NCBI GenBank assembly: GCA_010206265.1
Contig: VIQV01000001.1
Coordinates: 124,001 to 188,000 of the forward strand
Reading direction: 5' to 3'
From: Lachnospiraceae bacterium MD329
GTDB taxonomy: Bacteria > Bacillota > Clostridia > UBA1381
DNA: 64,000 nt
Of this stretch, positions 34,585 to 44,145 are shown in pieces. The position numbers and the translations under genes are program-made. Within the stretch, counting starts at the first letter, position 1; each line of letters opens with the position of its first letter. A model generated the notes under the pieces. The model was not told the origin of the DNA and ran no database searches. It saw only the letters and a list, made by a program, of their open reading frames with translations.

Positions 34585-34633
34585 CACAGGAACACTCAGC
34601 TGTGACAACAAAAAAGTTGTTGCGGCTTTTTTT
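34585..34633 (+). terminator. Riboswitch expression platform: terminator with competing antiterminator
   Basis: The terminator stem pairs 34599-34609 with 34616-34626 (11 bp, three G-U pairs, AAAAAA loop) and is followed by seven T (34627-34633), ending 28 bases before the ATG. Its 5' arm base-pairs alternatively as CACAG (34585-34589) with CTGTG (34600-34604), an exclusive structure that would prevent termination. This implies control by premature transcription termination. Confidence 0.75.
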
Positions 34634-34661
34634 ATTTGCCGTGACAAAAGGAGGACATATT

Positions 34662-37600
34662 ATGAAAAAACAATTCAACAACAAAAAACTGCTGTCTATA
34701 ATGCTTATACTCAGCCTTATGCTTAGTGTGCTTTCTCAAAGCATATCAGCGGCAGACAGCCCGTATCTAATCTCAGATGCTGAAGATTTAAAAAACTTCC
34801 GCGATTTGGTAAACGCAGAGGCGTCCAGTACGCTTTCTGTCAGACTGACAGCCGACATTGACCTTAACAGCGAAGAATGGATTCCCATTTATCCTGCGTC
34901 AGGCTATGCTACAGAGGCATTTGCAGGAACATTTGACGGCGACGGACATACGATAAGCGGACTTTCTATAAATTCCGATAAGTCTAATCAAGGCTTGTTC
35001 GGACTTATAAACGGCGCGGAAATCAAAAATCTGAACGTTTGCGGCAATGTCACATCTTCAAATAACTATGTAGGCGGAATTGTCGGTAAAATACAGCAAG
35101 GAACCGTTTCAAACTGTAGTTTTTCAGGCAGTGTAACTACCACAAAAATCGGAGGCTACGCAGGTGGTATCTCAGGCTATGCAGGAAATGGAGTATCACA
35201 AACCGCCTCAATTTCAGGCTGTTCAAACAATGCCGATGTAAACGGCGGCGTTACAGGCGGTATCGCTGGCTATGCAAAATTTTCAGCCATTACTGACTGT
35301 TATAATACAGGTTCAGTTACAGGCAGCGGTCACACAGGCGGTATTGTAGGACAGATTATGAATAACACTATTCTTGAAAACTGTTACAGCGCTGCTGAAA
35401 TTACAGGCGATGCAAATACAGGCGGTATTGCAGGGTGGAACGGTGTGACAGACGGTATAAGAAACTGTTACTGGACCCAACCCGACGACTGCTGTAAAGG
35501 CGGTACAGGAACTGCAGACGCAAATTGCTCTCAAATCACCTCGCCAGACGGATTAAAAGATAAGCTCGGCAACGCATTTTCAGAAGATATCAGCAATATA
35601 AATAACGGCTATCCCATACTTAACTGGCAGTCAGGTTCTATCGCAGAAAAAGACCCAAAAATATCAATTACGGGAAACTCATCTATTTATATGACAAACA
35701 GCGGTGTTACTCCCTCATTAATGCTTACAGTACAATACACCGATATGGACGAAACTCCAATTGAATGGTTATCTGACAGCGATATTATAACACTCGAACA
35801 GCCTGCCGACGCTGACGAAAACAACAGTGTCATTATTGTAAATGCTGTCAGTGCAGGTACAGCAACAATTACTGCCTCAACAATCAATGGCGAGTACACA
35901 GCAGAACACAAAATTTCTGTAATGCCGTTTATAACAACTGTTGAAATAAGCGGTCAGGCTGCTAAAGGGCAAACAGTTTATGCAAAAGTAAATATACTCG
36001 GCGGCGAAGAATACGACTATGACAATTATCCCGAATTAAGTTTTCAGTGGCGTTATCTCACAGAAGAGGATTACAGCGCAGGCAATACCGGCTCTGACTA
36101 CTACAAGGACATTGCAGTCGGACGTTCTTTGGCAATACCTGACAATCTGGTAGGTGATTATCTTTCGTTTTCTGTTCTGTACAACGGTGAGTATATAACC
36201 GCAAGACCGGTTAAAATTGCTGAAGATGTAACTGTTCCTGATGACGAAAAGGACAAGGAACATCTCACGCAATTAAATGATATGGTTGCCGCTCTCGGAA
36301 GTTATTATAAAATCACGCCTGTATTTGGTACAGATACAAATGTAATTGATATTCTTACATCTGACCTTACAGCAAAACAGGCTGATTTAAATGGTGTTGA
36401 TATATCCGTCAAATCCGTAAATGAGATTTACGGCGGCGCAGGTGTAGACAACGGCGGAAACATTACATATTTCTACGCCGACCCAAACACTTCTCCTTCA
36501 ATTAAAATGGGCAGCTATAACGTTACCTTCACGCTTACGCTCGACAATGTTTCGGTAGATTTGGAGGTTCCCGTAATAATCTACTGGGACGCAGACAAAG
36601 TCAGATCTGTTATGAAATCAGAAATTCTTGATAATGTAACAGATAACAGTATTCTGAACGGAAATACGTCAATTGAAAAAGTAACTGAAAATCTTACTCT
36701 TCCAAAGGTAATTGACAACAAAAAGTGGACGCAGATTTCTTGGAGCTCGTCAGATGAAAATATTATCGCTGTAAGCAGCAAAAATCAGTCTGATTCCGAT
36801 ACTCTGTTTAATCCTTATATCGCCGTTGTTAAACGCGGCGCAGAGGATAAGCAGGTTACTCTGACGGCAAAATTCACGTTTATGCTAACAAACGACATAA
36901 ATGGCACAGAAAAGCCCATAACTATGAATAAGGCTTTTGTTGTAACTGTTAAAGCGGCAGGCAGTGAACAGATTGAGGCTCAGATTGCCGAACTTATGAA
37001 AAAACTGGACAAGGGCTTTGAAAAATCAGGTCTTACCGACGCAGTAACAGGCGATTGTCTTGAAAACAACAATAATGTATATACGGCATACAACGACATC
37101 TCCTTCCCTACTACGCGTGATTTTGAAGTAGACGGAAAATACTATCCTGTAACAATTACAAGCAGTAACCCATCTGTTATTAAAGCTCCCGACGTAAACA
37201 ATGCCGCGCGCGTTGAAGTATATCGTCCTGCAGCAGGCAAAGAAAATGCGTCGGGTGTCGTAAGCGTTACAATTACTGATACAGCCGCTAATATCTCAGC
37301 AGTAAAGTCATTCAACATATCGGTTCCGGCTCTTACCCAAGAAGAAATTAACAGAGAAAAAGAGTTAATGTCAAAAGTAAAATCAGCGTACTTTGACGGA
37401 ATAAAAGGCAAAAATACAGAATGCGGAAACATCACCGAAAATCTTTTACCTTTCTTTGAGGTATATGAAGAAAACGGCGGTCTTGTCTGGGTACGAAACA
37501 ATGCTGACAAAGTAAATCACGGCATTGTACCCGTACCGTTAAACGGCTGGGAAGAGCTTGAAGCGTGGCGTCTGTTTAAATCAAGTAACCCTGCGGCGGT

Positions 37601-38813
37601 GAATCACGAGAATTTACTTGTATCGTTGCAGAAAAATGCCAAATCAGTCACAATAAACAGTGCATTGTCAAGCGAAACTCTCGGTAAATACGGTGAACTA
37701 TACAAACTTGACCCTGACACATATGCAGACTATGCCGACCTTGCAGACCTGTATTATCAGGAAGTAAATGCCGACCTTGTAGTACGCGGAAAATCAACTC
37801 CCGTAAATACAAAGCCGTTTGCTGTTGAAGAAAAAATCAATGTTTCCTTCCGACTGCAAAGCAGCAATAAAACTCTTATTCCCGATATAAGCTATAAAAA
37901 TATTGATGAAACCACCAACGTTTTTGATATATTTAAAAAAGCATTGTCCGAAAACGGATATTCATATGACAACAAAGGAAGTTACGTTTACTCAATCACT
38001 ACGCCTGACGGAACCACAATAAAAGAACTGGATGAAGGTGAAAATTCAGGCTGGCTGTATAAGGTTAACGGAAAAATGCCTGAAGTGAATATGGGAGCCT
38101 GCGGTTTAAAAGACGGTGATGAAATAGTTGTGTTTTTCACAAAAGATTACACTGAAGAAAACGGACATTCACCTTCACGCGGCGGCGGTTCATCTAAAAA
38201 CGAAAAACCGCTTGAAACATCAAAACCCGAAGATAGCAAACCCATAGCCACAGACACCCCTGAAAAAAAATCCGAATACACTGATATTTCAGGTCACTGG
38301 GCGGAAACGGCAATAGAGTATATCTGCCAAAAAGGCTTAATGCAGGGTGTCGGCAATAATTGCTTTGCACCTGACGCTCCTCTCACACGAGCTATGTTTG
38401 TAACCGTCTTATACAGAATTGAAAATGAACCCGAAACAAAAGCACCGAAATTTACTGATATTGAAAACGGTTCGTGGTATGAAAATGCCATTGGCTGGGC
38501 AAATGAAAACAATATTGTGTATGGCATATCCGATACAGAATTTGCCCCGAATATGAATATCACCCGTGAACAAATGGCTGCAATATTATATCGTTACGCA
38601 CAAATCAAGGGATATGACAATTCTAATAATGTCAGCATAAACTACACTGACGCAGACACTATTTCAGAATATTCTTTAAATGCCGTAACATGGACTTCGA
38701 CACACTCCATAATGACAGGCAATGAAAAAAGCGAATTTGTCCCACGTAAAAACGCAACAAGAGCTGAAACAGCGTCAGTTATTATGAGAATGATTGAAAA
38801 TTTAAATTTATAA
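34662..38813 (+). CDS. B12-riboswitch-controlled SLH surface protein with DUF4430 (transcobalamin-like) domain
   Basis: 1,383 residues from ATG 34662 with GGAGG 7 bases upstream; a longer reading from 34563 would run through the terminator. Signal peptide (about 1-30). GLUG-type repeats (about 86-270: G-T-F-D-G-D-G-H-T-I-S-G-L, V-G-G-I-V-G, T-G-G-I-A-G). Ig-like and atrophied-Ig modules (about 330-900, for example W-S-S-S-D-E-N-I-I). A unique stretch (about 905-1075). Then DUF4430 (about 1085-1163): N-V-F-D-I-F-K-K-A-L ... G-W-L-Y-K-V-N-G-K, the domain shared with the C-terminal beta domain of intrinsic factor and transcobalamin. Three SLH repeats (about 1205-1383) anchor it to the wall. The alpha/alpha-barrel half of eukaryotic B12 carriers is not recognised. 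Low B12 should switch it on; inferred role is surface capture of cobalamin. No B12 transporter genes are adjacent. Confidence 0.85.
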   Translation: MKKQFNNKKLLSIMLILSLMLSVLSQSISAADSPYLISDAEDLKNFRDLVNAEASSTLSVRLTADIDLNSEEWIPIYPASGYATEAFAGTFDGDGHTISGLSINSDKSNQGLFGLINGAEIKNLNVCGNVTSSNNYVGGIVGKIQQGTVSNCSFSGSVTTTKIGGYAGGISGYAGNGVSQTASISGCSNNADVNGGVTGGIAGYAKFSAITDCYNTGSVTGSGHTGGIVGQIMNNTILENCYSAAEITGDANTGGIAGWNGVTDGIRNCYWTQPDDCCKGGTGTADANCSQITSPDGLKDKLGNAFSEDISNINNGYPILNWQSGSIAEKDPKISITGNSSIYMTNSGVTPSLMLTVQYTDMDETPIEWLSDSDIITLEQPADADENNSVIIVNAVSAGTATITASTINGEYTAEHKISVMPFITTVEISGQAAKGQTVYAKVNILGGEEYDYDNYPELSFQWRYLTEEDYSAGNTGSDYYKDIAVGRSLAIPDNLVGDYLSFSVLYNGEYITARPVKIAEDVTVPDDEKDKEHLTQLNDMVAALGSYYKITPVFGTDTNVIDILTSDLTAKQADLNGVDISVKSVNEIYGGAGVDNGGNITYFYADPNTSPSIKMGSYNVTFTLTLDNVSVDLEVPVIIYWDADKVRSVMKSEILDNVTDNSILNGNTSIEKVTENLTLPKVIDNKKWTQISWSSSDENIIAVSSKNQSDSDTLFNPYIAVVKRGAEDKQVTLTAKFTFMLTNDINGTEKPITMNKAFVVTVKAAGSEQIEAQIAELMKKLDKGFEKSGLTDAVTGDCLENNNNVYTAYNDISFPTTRDFEVDGKYYPVTITSSNPSVIKAPDVNNAARVEVYRPAAGKENASGVVSVTITDTAANISAVKSFNISVPALTQEEINREKELMSKVKSAYFDGIKGKNTECGNITENLLPFFEVYEENGGLVWVRNNADKVNHGIVPVPLNGWEELEAWRLFKSSNPAAVNHENLLVSLQKNAKSVTINSALSSETLGKYGELYKLDPDTYADYADLADLYYQEVNADLVVRGKSTPVNTKPFAVEEKINVSFRLQSSNKTLIPDISYKNIDETTNVFDIFKKALSENGYSYDNKGSYVYSITTPDGTTIKELDEGENSGWLYKVNGKMPEVNMGACGLKDGDEIVVFFTKDYTEENGHSPSRGGGSSKNEKPLETSKPEDSKPIATDTPEKKSEYTDISGHWAETAIEYICQKGLMQGVGNNCFAPDAPLTRAMFVTVLYRIENEPETKAPKFTDIENGSWYENAIGWANENNIVYGISDTEFAPNMNITREQMAAILYRYAQIKGYDNSNNVSINYTDADTISEYSLNAVTWTSTHSIMTGNEKSEFVPRKNATRAETASVIMRMIENLNL

Positions 38814-38819
38814 ACCGCA

Positions 38820-38854
38820 AAGACAGGGACACTAAAATTTAGTGTCCCTGTCTT
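38820..38854. terminator. Long hairpin between convergent genes, probable terminator
   Basis: AAGACAGGGACACTAAA (38820-38836) is followed by one base and its exact 17-base complement (38838-38854). It separates the SLH/DUF4430 gene and the GH2 gene. There is no long T run on either side, so termination is likely but not certain. The arm contains the 11-mer GGGACACTAAA that recurs in the GH2 gene. Confidence 0.55.
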
Positions 38855-39698
38855 GATATTAATCTGTTATTACAACAGTTCTTAAAATACCGCCGTTACT
38901 TTTTTCTTCGGCACTATTAATAATAACCGCAATATCAGCCTCTCCTGAAATATCGCTTACATCAACCTCTATTTTTCTTCCCCACCTGCAATCGCCTTTA
39001 AACTTCTCTTCACCGTTTACAAAGACTTCAACTTCATTGCCCATCACTTCACGGAACACAATATATTTATCTGTGTCATAAATATTTGCAGTGGTTTTAT
39101 ACAGTCCGTAGCCTGTAGCGCCCTTATATCTGTTCTCATAATCGCCGCCTACTGTAACCACAGCCCAAGTATTCATATCGTGGTCTTCAATCTTTATATT
39201 CGGGTCAGGTCTTTCCTTAAATAATTCTACTGCCTGACGCCATTTAACAATATATCTTTCGTTTACTGACGGAACAAACTCAAGTTTAGTGTCCCTGTCT
39301 ATCACGTCAACTCTTACGCCTGCACCTTCAAGACCGTCTGCCTCGGCAGTCAGAGTAACAGTTTCGGCACCGTCTGTCTGCTGTACAATAACCTGACAAA
39401 GCCCGTTAAACAGACGTCTTTCCTCCGCTTTATCAGCCTCGTGTGAATTCGGGTCGCCGTTTCCTACTCCTATTATCTCTCCGCCCTGAGCTGTAAATCT
39501 AATTAGATTTTCTGCCGTAGGGACACTAAATCCCTCACTGTCCTGTACAGAAATATTAAATACGACTGCGTCGCCGCAAGCATTATATACAGTATCCTTA
39601 TGAGGAGTTATGATAATTTTTTCAGGCACTCCTGTTGTTGTGACAGTATCGGAACATACCTCTTTACCGTCGATATAACCAATCATTTTTAGTGTCCC
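38825..39698. repeat. Clustered 11-bp motif GGGACACTAAA
   Basis: The 11-mer occurs in both arms of the 38820-38854 hairpin and again in the GH2 coding region at 39285-39295 (complement, with five further matching bases), 39520-39530 (direct) and 39688-39698 (complement). I saw no other copy in the window on reading both strands. Confidence 0.7.
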
Positions 39699-41588
39699 CT
39701 TTTCAAACGTCACATTCCAGTCAGTCATATCGTATTTGTCCACTTTGTTTCTGCCAAGCGTTTTACCGTTCAGGAAAAGCTCCGCCTCCTCACAGTTCGT
39801 ATACGCCATAACACGAACCTGTTCACCTTCATTCCAGTTCCAGTGTGGAAGTATGTGTATAAGCGGTTCAGTTGTGAAAAAGGCTTTATTGAGATAAAAC
39901 GCGTCTTTCTTAAATCCGCAGGTATCCATAATTCCGAACTGAGTGCTTATTGAAGGCCATTCAAACGGCGTAGGTTCTCCTCGATAGTCAAACCCCGTCC
40001 AGATGAACAGTCCCATAATATGTTTTCTCGTATCTACCTGCTTAAATCCGTCGCGATAGGTATTACCCCAAGGCGCTGCCTCACTGTCATAACAGTCTAT
40101 AATATTTTTACTCAAATCGGTTTTATACACTCCGCGCGTTTGAAATGCGCTGTCGTTTTCACTTCCGAGCATAGGCATTTTCGGATATTTTTCACGGAAA
40201 TCATCATATGTGTGCGTTATGTAGTTAAAACCCGTTATATCCAGTGCGTCGCAAGCGCCACCGTCACTTGTTACACCTGTATTCATTGCACCGAGAAGGA
40301 AACGCGTATCGTCAAGCTTTTTAACCTCGCATTGAAGTCTTTCGGCAAGCTTTCTGCCAGTCGGGGTTCCCTGCAAAGGTTCCTCATTAAACAATGAATA
40401 CATAATAACACACGGGTGGTTTCTGTCACGCATAACCATATCCCTCGTCTGCTTAATACCGTCAGGACTGGTGTTAAAATTACGGTTTTCATCCATTACA
40501 AGCAAACCATATTTATCGCAGTAATCAAGTATTTGCGGCGACGGATTACCGTGAGCACATCGGTATGCATTAGTGCCCATTTCCTTTAACAGTTTTATTC
40601 TGTATTCATTTACGCTGTCAGGCACGGCAACCCCCACGCCTGCGTGGTCCTGATGGTTGCACGTTCCGTAAAGCGGCACACGCCTGCCGTTAAGAAAAAA
40701 TCCGTTATCAGGGTCAATTTCAATTGTTCGGAAACCAAACGTGTTTACCTGCTTATCGGTAAGCGTTTCACCCTCGTAAAGCTCAGATACCATTCTGTAA
40801 AGATTTGGCGTGTCAATATCCCACAGCAGCGGACTATATGTTAAAATATTCTGCCTAATCTCAGCAGTGTCACCGCCATCAACGGTAAACGATTTTTCGT
40901 CTTTGCCGACAACATTGTTTTCAGCGTCAAGAATATATGATTTGAGAATAAATTCTTTTGTTTCATATGATGTATTTTCAATTGTTGTTTCCGTAATAGC
41001 GTCCCACACATCTGCGCTCTTTTTTTCAGGGTGCACAAATACACCCCAATGCGCAATATGCAGTTGATTTTTCTTATACAAATTAACGTGACGGTATATA
41101 CCTGCTCCCTCATACCACCAGCCTTCAACGGCAGTTGCGTCAACAAATACAACAAGGTCATTTATGTCCTCGCCGTAAACTGCCATATCGGTTGCGTCAA
41201 CCGTAAAAGAGTTATAGCCACAAAAATTTCTGCCGATTACAGAGCCGTTCAAATATATCGCGGAATATGTTGAAATCCCTTCAAATTCAATTAAAATCTG
41301 TTTTCCCCTATCGCTTTCATCAAGTCTGAAACGCTTAGAATACCAGCCCTTTCCTCGTGCCTTATATCCCTGCGAGGGTCCCCATTTCTCCTCAAATTTA
41401 TTATATACCGCCCAATCGTGCGGTATATTTACTGTTTCCCAATTGCTCTTATCAAAATCAGGCGACGCCGCTCCGCGCGCGCCGCCCGCCTTAGACGCCA
41501 TATAATAATCAGTATGAGTTCCTGTTTCAGGTATTTTTATATCCCCGTTAAAAAACTTCCACTCTCTGTCCAGACTGAATTTTTCCAT
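38859..41588 (-). CDS. GH2 family glycoside hydrolase (beta-galactosidase/glucuronidase-like)
   Basis: 909 residues. N-terminal sugar-binding domain (F-N-I/P-H-D-W at about 54-60: V-N-I-P-H-D-W), Ig-like domain (about 180-280), TIM barrel (about 285-590) with R-C-A-H, the acid/base Glu in Y-S-L-F-N-E-E and the nucleophile Glu in M-L-G-S-E-N. C-terminal beta domains (from about 600) with G-F-S-V-P-T-A-E-N typical of GH2. No signal peptide, so probably cytoplasmic, acting on imported oligosaccharides; substrate could be a beta-galactoside, glucuronide or similar. AAGGAG site. It begins 15 bases after mgtE on the same strand, so it is likely the last gene of that unit, an unusual neighbour. Its codons contain three copies of the 11-mer motif. 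Confidence 0.88.
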   Translation of the reverse strand: MEKFSLDREWKFFNGDIKIPETGTHTDYYMASKAGGARGAASPDFDKSNWETVNIPHDWAVYNKFEEKWGPSQGYKARGKGWYSKRFRLDESDRGKQILIEFEGISTYSAIYLNGSVIGRNFCGYNSFTVDATDMAVYGEDINDLVVFVDATAVEGWWYEGAGIYRHVNLYKKNQLHIAHWGVFVHPEKKSADVWDAITETTIENTSYETKEFILKSYILDAENNVVGKDEKSFTVDGGDTAEIRQNILTYSPLLWDIDTPNLYRMVSELYEGETLTDKQVNTFGFRTIEIDPDNGFFLNGRRVPLYGTCNHQDHAGVGVAVPDSVNEYRIKLLKEMGTNAYRCAHGNPSPQILDYCDKYGLLVMDENRNFNTSPDGIKQTRDMVMRDRNHPCVIMYSLFNEEPLQGTPTGRKLAERLQCEVKKLDDTRFLLGAMNTGVTSDGGACDALDITGFNYITHTYDDFREKYPKMPMLGSENDSAFQTRGVYKTDLSKNIIDCYDSEAAPWGNTYRDGFKQVDTRKHIMGLFIWTGFDYRGEPTPFEWPSISTQFGIMDTCGFKKDAFYLNKAFFTTEPLIHILPHWNWNEGEQVRVMAYTNCEEAELFLNGKTLGRNKVDKYDMTDWNVTFEKGTLKMIGYIDGKEVCSDTVTTTGVPEKIIITPHKDTVYNACGDAVVFNISVQDSEGFSVPTAENLIRFTAQGGEIIGVGNGDPNSHEADKAEERRLFNGLCQVIVQQTDGAETVTLTAEADGLEGAGVRVDVIDRDTKLEFVPSVNERYIVKWRQAVELFKERPDPNIKIEDHDMNTWAVVTVGGDYENRYKGATGYGLYKTTANIYDTDKYIVFREVMGNEVEVFVNGEEKFKGDCRWGRKIEVDVSDISGEADIAVIINSAEEKSNGGILRTVVITD

Positions 41589-41603
41589 AACATTCTCCTT
41601 AAA

Positions 41604-42962
41604 TCAAATATTAAATATTATTGTCGCAATATTGAAATATAAAAACAACGAACAGCAGTCAACTATTGTTGTAATCAGCGGCGTTGCCATAATAGCTGGG
41701 TCAAGCTTACAGCGTTTTGCCAGCAGCGGCAGCGACGAACCGATTATCTTTGAAATAATTACCGTTACAACTATTGAAAGAGCAATAGTAACCGCAAGCA
41801 AAATATTCTGCTCGTACATCACATATACTCTGATACCATTTACTACAGCAAGCACGGAACATACAAGTATTGATATACGAAATTCTTTAAATACCACTTT
41901 GAAAAAATCAGAAAAATGAATTTCGTCAAGAGCAATACATCGTATTATCATCGTTGAACTTTGTGAACCGCAATTACCGCCTGTATCCATAATCATAGGC
42001 ATAAACGATACCAACAGGGGTATTGTTTCAAAAGCATTTTCATATCTGCTTGTAATAATCTGTGTCAGCGTTGCCGAAATCATAAGTATCAAAAGCCAGC
42101 CTATTCTGCTTCCTGCGTGACGTAATATACCTGTTTTGAAATATGAATGCTCATTCGGAGCAATAGCCGCCATTCTCGCAAAGTCCTCGGTATTTTCCTC
42201 CTGAATAACGTCCATAGCATCATCAAAAGTAACTATCCCGACAAGTCGGTTATCCCTGTCAACCACAGGCAGAGCAAGCAAATCATATTTACGAAACATA
42301 TTACCGACAAGCTCCTGATCTTCATGCGTATTCACCGATATAATATTGGTTTCCATTATATCGCTGAGCTTTTCGTCCTCATCCGCAAGAAACAAATCCT
42401 TCACTGTAATAACTCCGATAAGACGTCTGTTTTCTGTCACATAGCAGGTATAAATCGTTTCCTTATTCACGCCTACTCTTCGGATTTTTTCAAACGCCTC
42501 TGATACGGTCATATCCTTATGCAGACTGACATACTCAATAGTCATTATACTGCCTGCACTGTCACGCGGATATCGGAGAATTTCATTTATTGCTTTTCTT
42601 TCACCCGTACTTGAGTTTTTCAAAATTCTTGAAACAACATTAGCCGGTAATTCCTCTATTAAATCGACAGTATCGTCAATAAACAGTTCATCAAGAATTT
42701 CACGCAGTTCCTTATCGGTAAACATCTCAATCAAATGACGGCGCATATCTCCGTCCATATACGCAAAAACCTCAGCTGCAATATCCTTAGGCAAAAGCCT
42801 GAACAAAATTATAAATTCTGACTTTTCTTCAAAATCCTCACCAAAAAGCTCAACAAAAAGTGCCGCTAAATCGGCAGGATTTTCAAGGCTTACAATACGT
42901 TTAACCTCCGAAAATCGCTTTTCCTTCAAAAGCCGGTCTATATTATTTAACAGGCTTTCCAT
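41604..42962 (-). CDS. mgtE: Magnesium transporter MgtE
   Basis: 452 residues. N-terminal helical superhelix domain (about 10-130; L-P-x-D-x-A-A-E-V-F-A-Y-M), two CBS domains (about 137-255; I-G-V-I-T-V-K-D-L and V-G-I-V-T-F-D-D-A), and five helices (about 280-452) ending L-D-P-A-I-M-A-T-P-L-I-T-T-I-V-D-C, where the Asp lines the pore. The cytosolic domains gate the channel according to magnesium. No M-box riboswitch fits upstream, as only 23 bases separate it from the epimerase gene, so it is transcribed as part of the wall-polymer unit. Confidence 0.93.
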   Translation of the reverse strand: MESLLNNIDRLLKEKRFSEVKRIVSLENPADLAALFVELFGEDFEEKSEFIILFRLLPKDIAAEVFAYMDGDMRRHLIEMFTDKELREILDELFIDDTVDLIEELPANVVSRILKNSSTGERKAINEILRYPRDSAGSIMTIEYVSLHKDMTVSEAFEKIRRVGVNKETIYTCYVTENRRLIGVITVKDLFLADEDEKLSDIMETNIISVNTHEDQELVGNMFRKYDLLALPVVDRDNRLVGIVTFDDAMDVIQEENTEDFARMAAIAPNEHSYFKTGILRHAGSRIGWLLILMISATLTQIITSRYENAFETIPLLVSFMPMIMDTGGNCGSQSSTMIIRCIALDEIHFSDFFKVVFKEFRISILVCSVLAVVNGIRVYVMYEQNILLAVTIALSIVVTVIISKIIGSSLPLLAKRCKLDPAIMATPLITTIVDCCSLFLYFNIATIIFNI

Positions 42963-42985
42963 AGCGGCACCTCCTCAACAGGGTT

Positions 42986-44140
42986 TTATTTTACTTTAAA
43001 ATTCTCAGGTCTTTCTGTTCTGTACCCGAAGGCATAAAGTATCGCCTCAACTGTTCTGCGCGATGCTTCACCGTCACCGTACGGATTAGCAGCGTGCGCC
43101 ATTTTATTATATGCGTCCTTGTCATCGAGTAATTCCTTTGCAAGACGTATAATATCGTTCTTGTCCACGCCTGCGATTTTAACCGTTCCTGCCTTTACAG
43201 CCTCAGGACGTTCCGTTTCGCGCCTCAATACCAGTACAGGTTTTGCCAGCGCAGGAGCCTCCTCCTGTATACCGCCTGAATCAGTCATAACCATAAATGC
43301 GCGTGACATAGCATTATGCAATTCCTCAACGTCAATTGGCTCAATCAGATGTACTCTATCCAATCCGCCTAAAATTCCAAATACAGTTTCACGAACAGCA
43401 GGATTAAGATGAACAGGATAAACCAGTTCAACGTCCTTATATTCCGTTACGATTTCCTTCAGAGCATTACATATATTCTCAAGCGGCTCGCCCAGATTTT
43501 CACGGCGGTGAGCCGTTACAATAATAACACGGTTATTTTTAAAATCAATTTGCTTTAAACATTCATCTTTAAATTCATAGTCGTCACGAACAGTCGTTTT
43601 AAGCGCGTCAATAACAGTATTTCCGGTAATATAAATTATATCGTCCGACACGTTTTCTTTAAGCAGATTCAATCTGTTTTGCTCTGTCGGTGAGAAATTT
43701 AAATCGGAAATTCTGCCCGTAAGCTGTCTGTTCATTTCTTCCGGAAACGGCGAATACTTGTCATATGTTCTTAAACCTGCCTCAACGTGACCAACTTTAA
43801 CCTGATTATAAAATGCTGCCAGTGCCGCCACAAAACTTGTTGAAGTATCTCCGTGCACAAGCACAATATCAGGCTGTTCCTTTTTTATAACCTCGTCAAG
43901 TCTTTCCAGTACGCGCGCGGTAATTCCAACAAGCGTCTGGCGTTCCTTCATTATATCAAGGTCATAATCCGGCGTAATACCAAATATTTCAAGCACCTGA
44001 TCAAGCATTTGTCTATGTTGTGCCGTTACACATACAATTGACTCTATTTCATCATATTTCTTTAGTTCCAACGCAAGCGGAGCCATTTTTATAGCCTCCG
44101 GTCTTGTTCCGAAAACAGTCATTACCTTTAATTTTTTCAC
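42986..44140 (-). CDS. mnaA: UDP-N-acetylglucosamine 2-epimerase (non-hydrolysing)
   Basis: 384 residues. V-F-G-T-R-P-E-A-I-K at the N-terminus, G-D-T-S-T-S-F near residue 92, H-V-E-A-G-L-R-T, and D-S-G-G-I-Q-E-E near residue 290 are the family's signature and active-site motifs. It converts UDP-GlcNAc to UDP-ManNAc for wall teichoic acid or secondary wall polymer linkage units, and so belongs functionally with the TagO-like gene 5 bases upstream. ManNAc-containing secondary wall polymers are the usual ligands of SLH domains, of which this window encodes three proteins. Also known as wecB. Confidence 0.92.
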   Translation of the reverse strand: MKKLKVMTVFGTRPEAIKMAPLALELKKYDEIESIVCVTAQHRQMLDQVLEIFGITPDYDLDIMKERQTLVGITARVLERLDEVIKKEQPDIVLVHGDTSTSFVAALAAFYNQVKVGHVEAGLRTYDKYSPFPEEMNRQLTGRISDLNFSPTEQNRLNLLKENVSDDIIYITGNTVIDALKTTVRDDYEFKDECLKQIDFKNNRVIIVTAHRRENLGEPLENICNALKEIVTEYKDVELVYPVHLNPAVRETVFGILGGLDRVHLIEPIDVEELHNAMSRAFMVMTDSGGIQEEAPALAKPVLVLRRETERPEAVKAGTVKIAGVDKNDIIRLAKELLDDKDAYNKMAHAANPYGDGEASRRTVEAILYAFGYRTERPENFKVK

Positions 44141-44145
44141 TTGCT

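Noticed and set aside
38820-39698. GGGACACTAAA as a genome-wide DNA uptake sequence
   Set aside because: I saw it only in this 0.9-kb cluster, whereas an uptake sequence should recur across the whole 64 kb. Kept as a local repeat instead.
41589-42985. Magnesium riboswitch (M-box) for mgtE
   Set aside because: Only 23 bases separate mgtE from the preceding gene, too short for an M-box; none seen inside it either.
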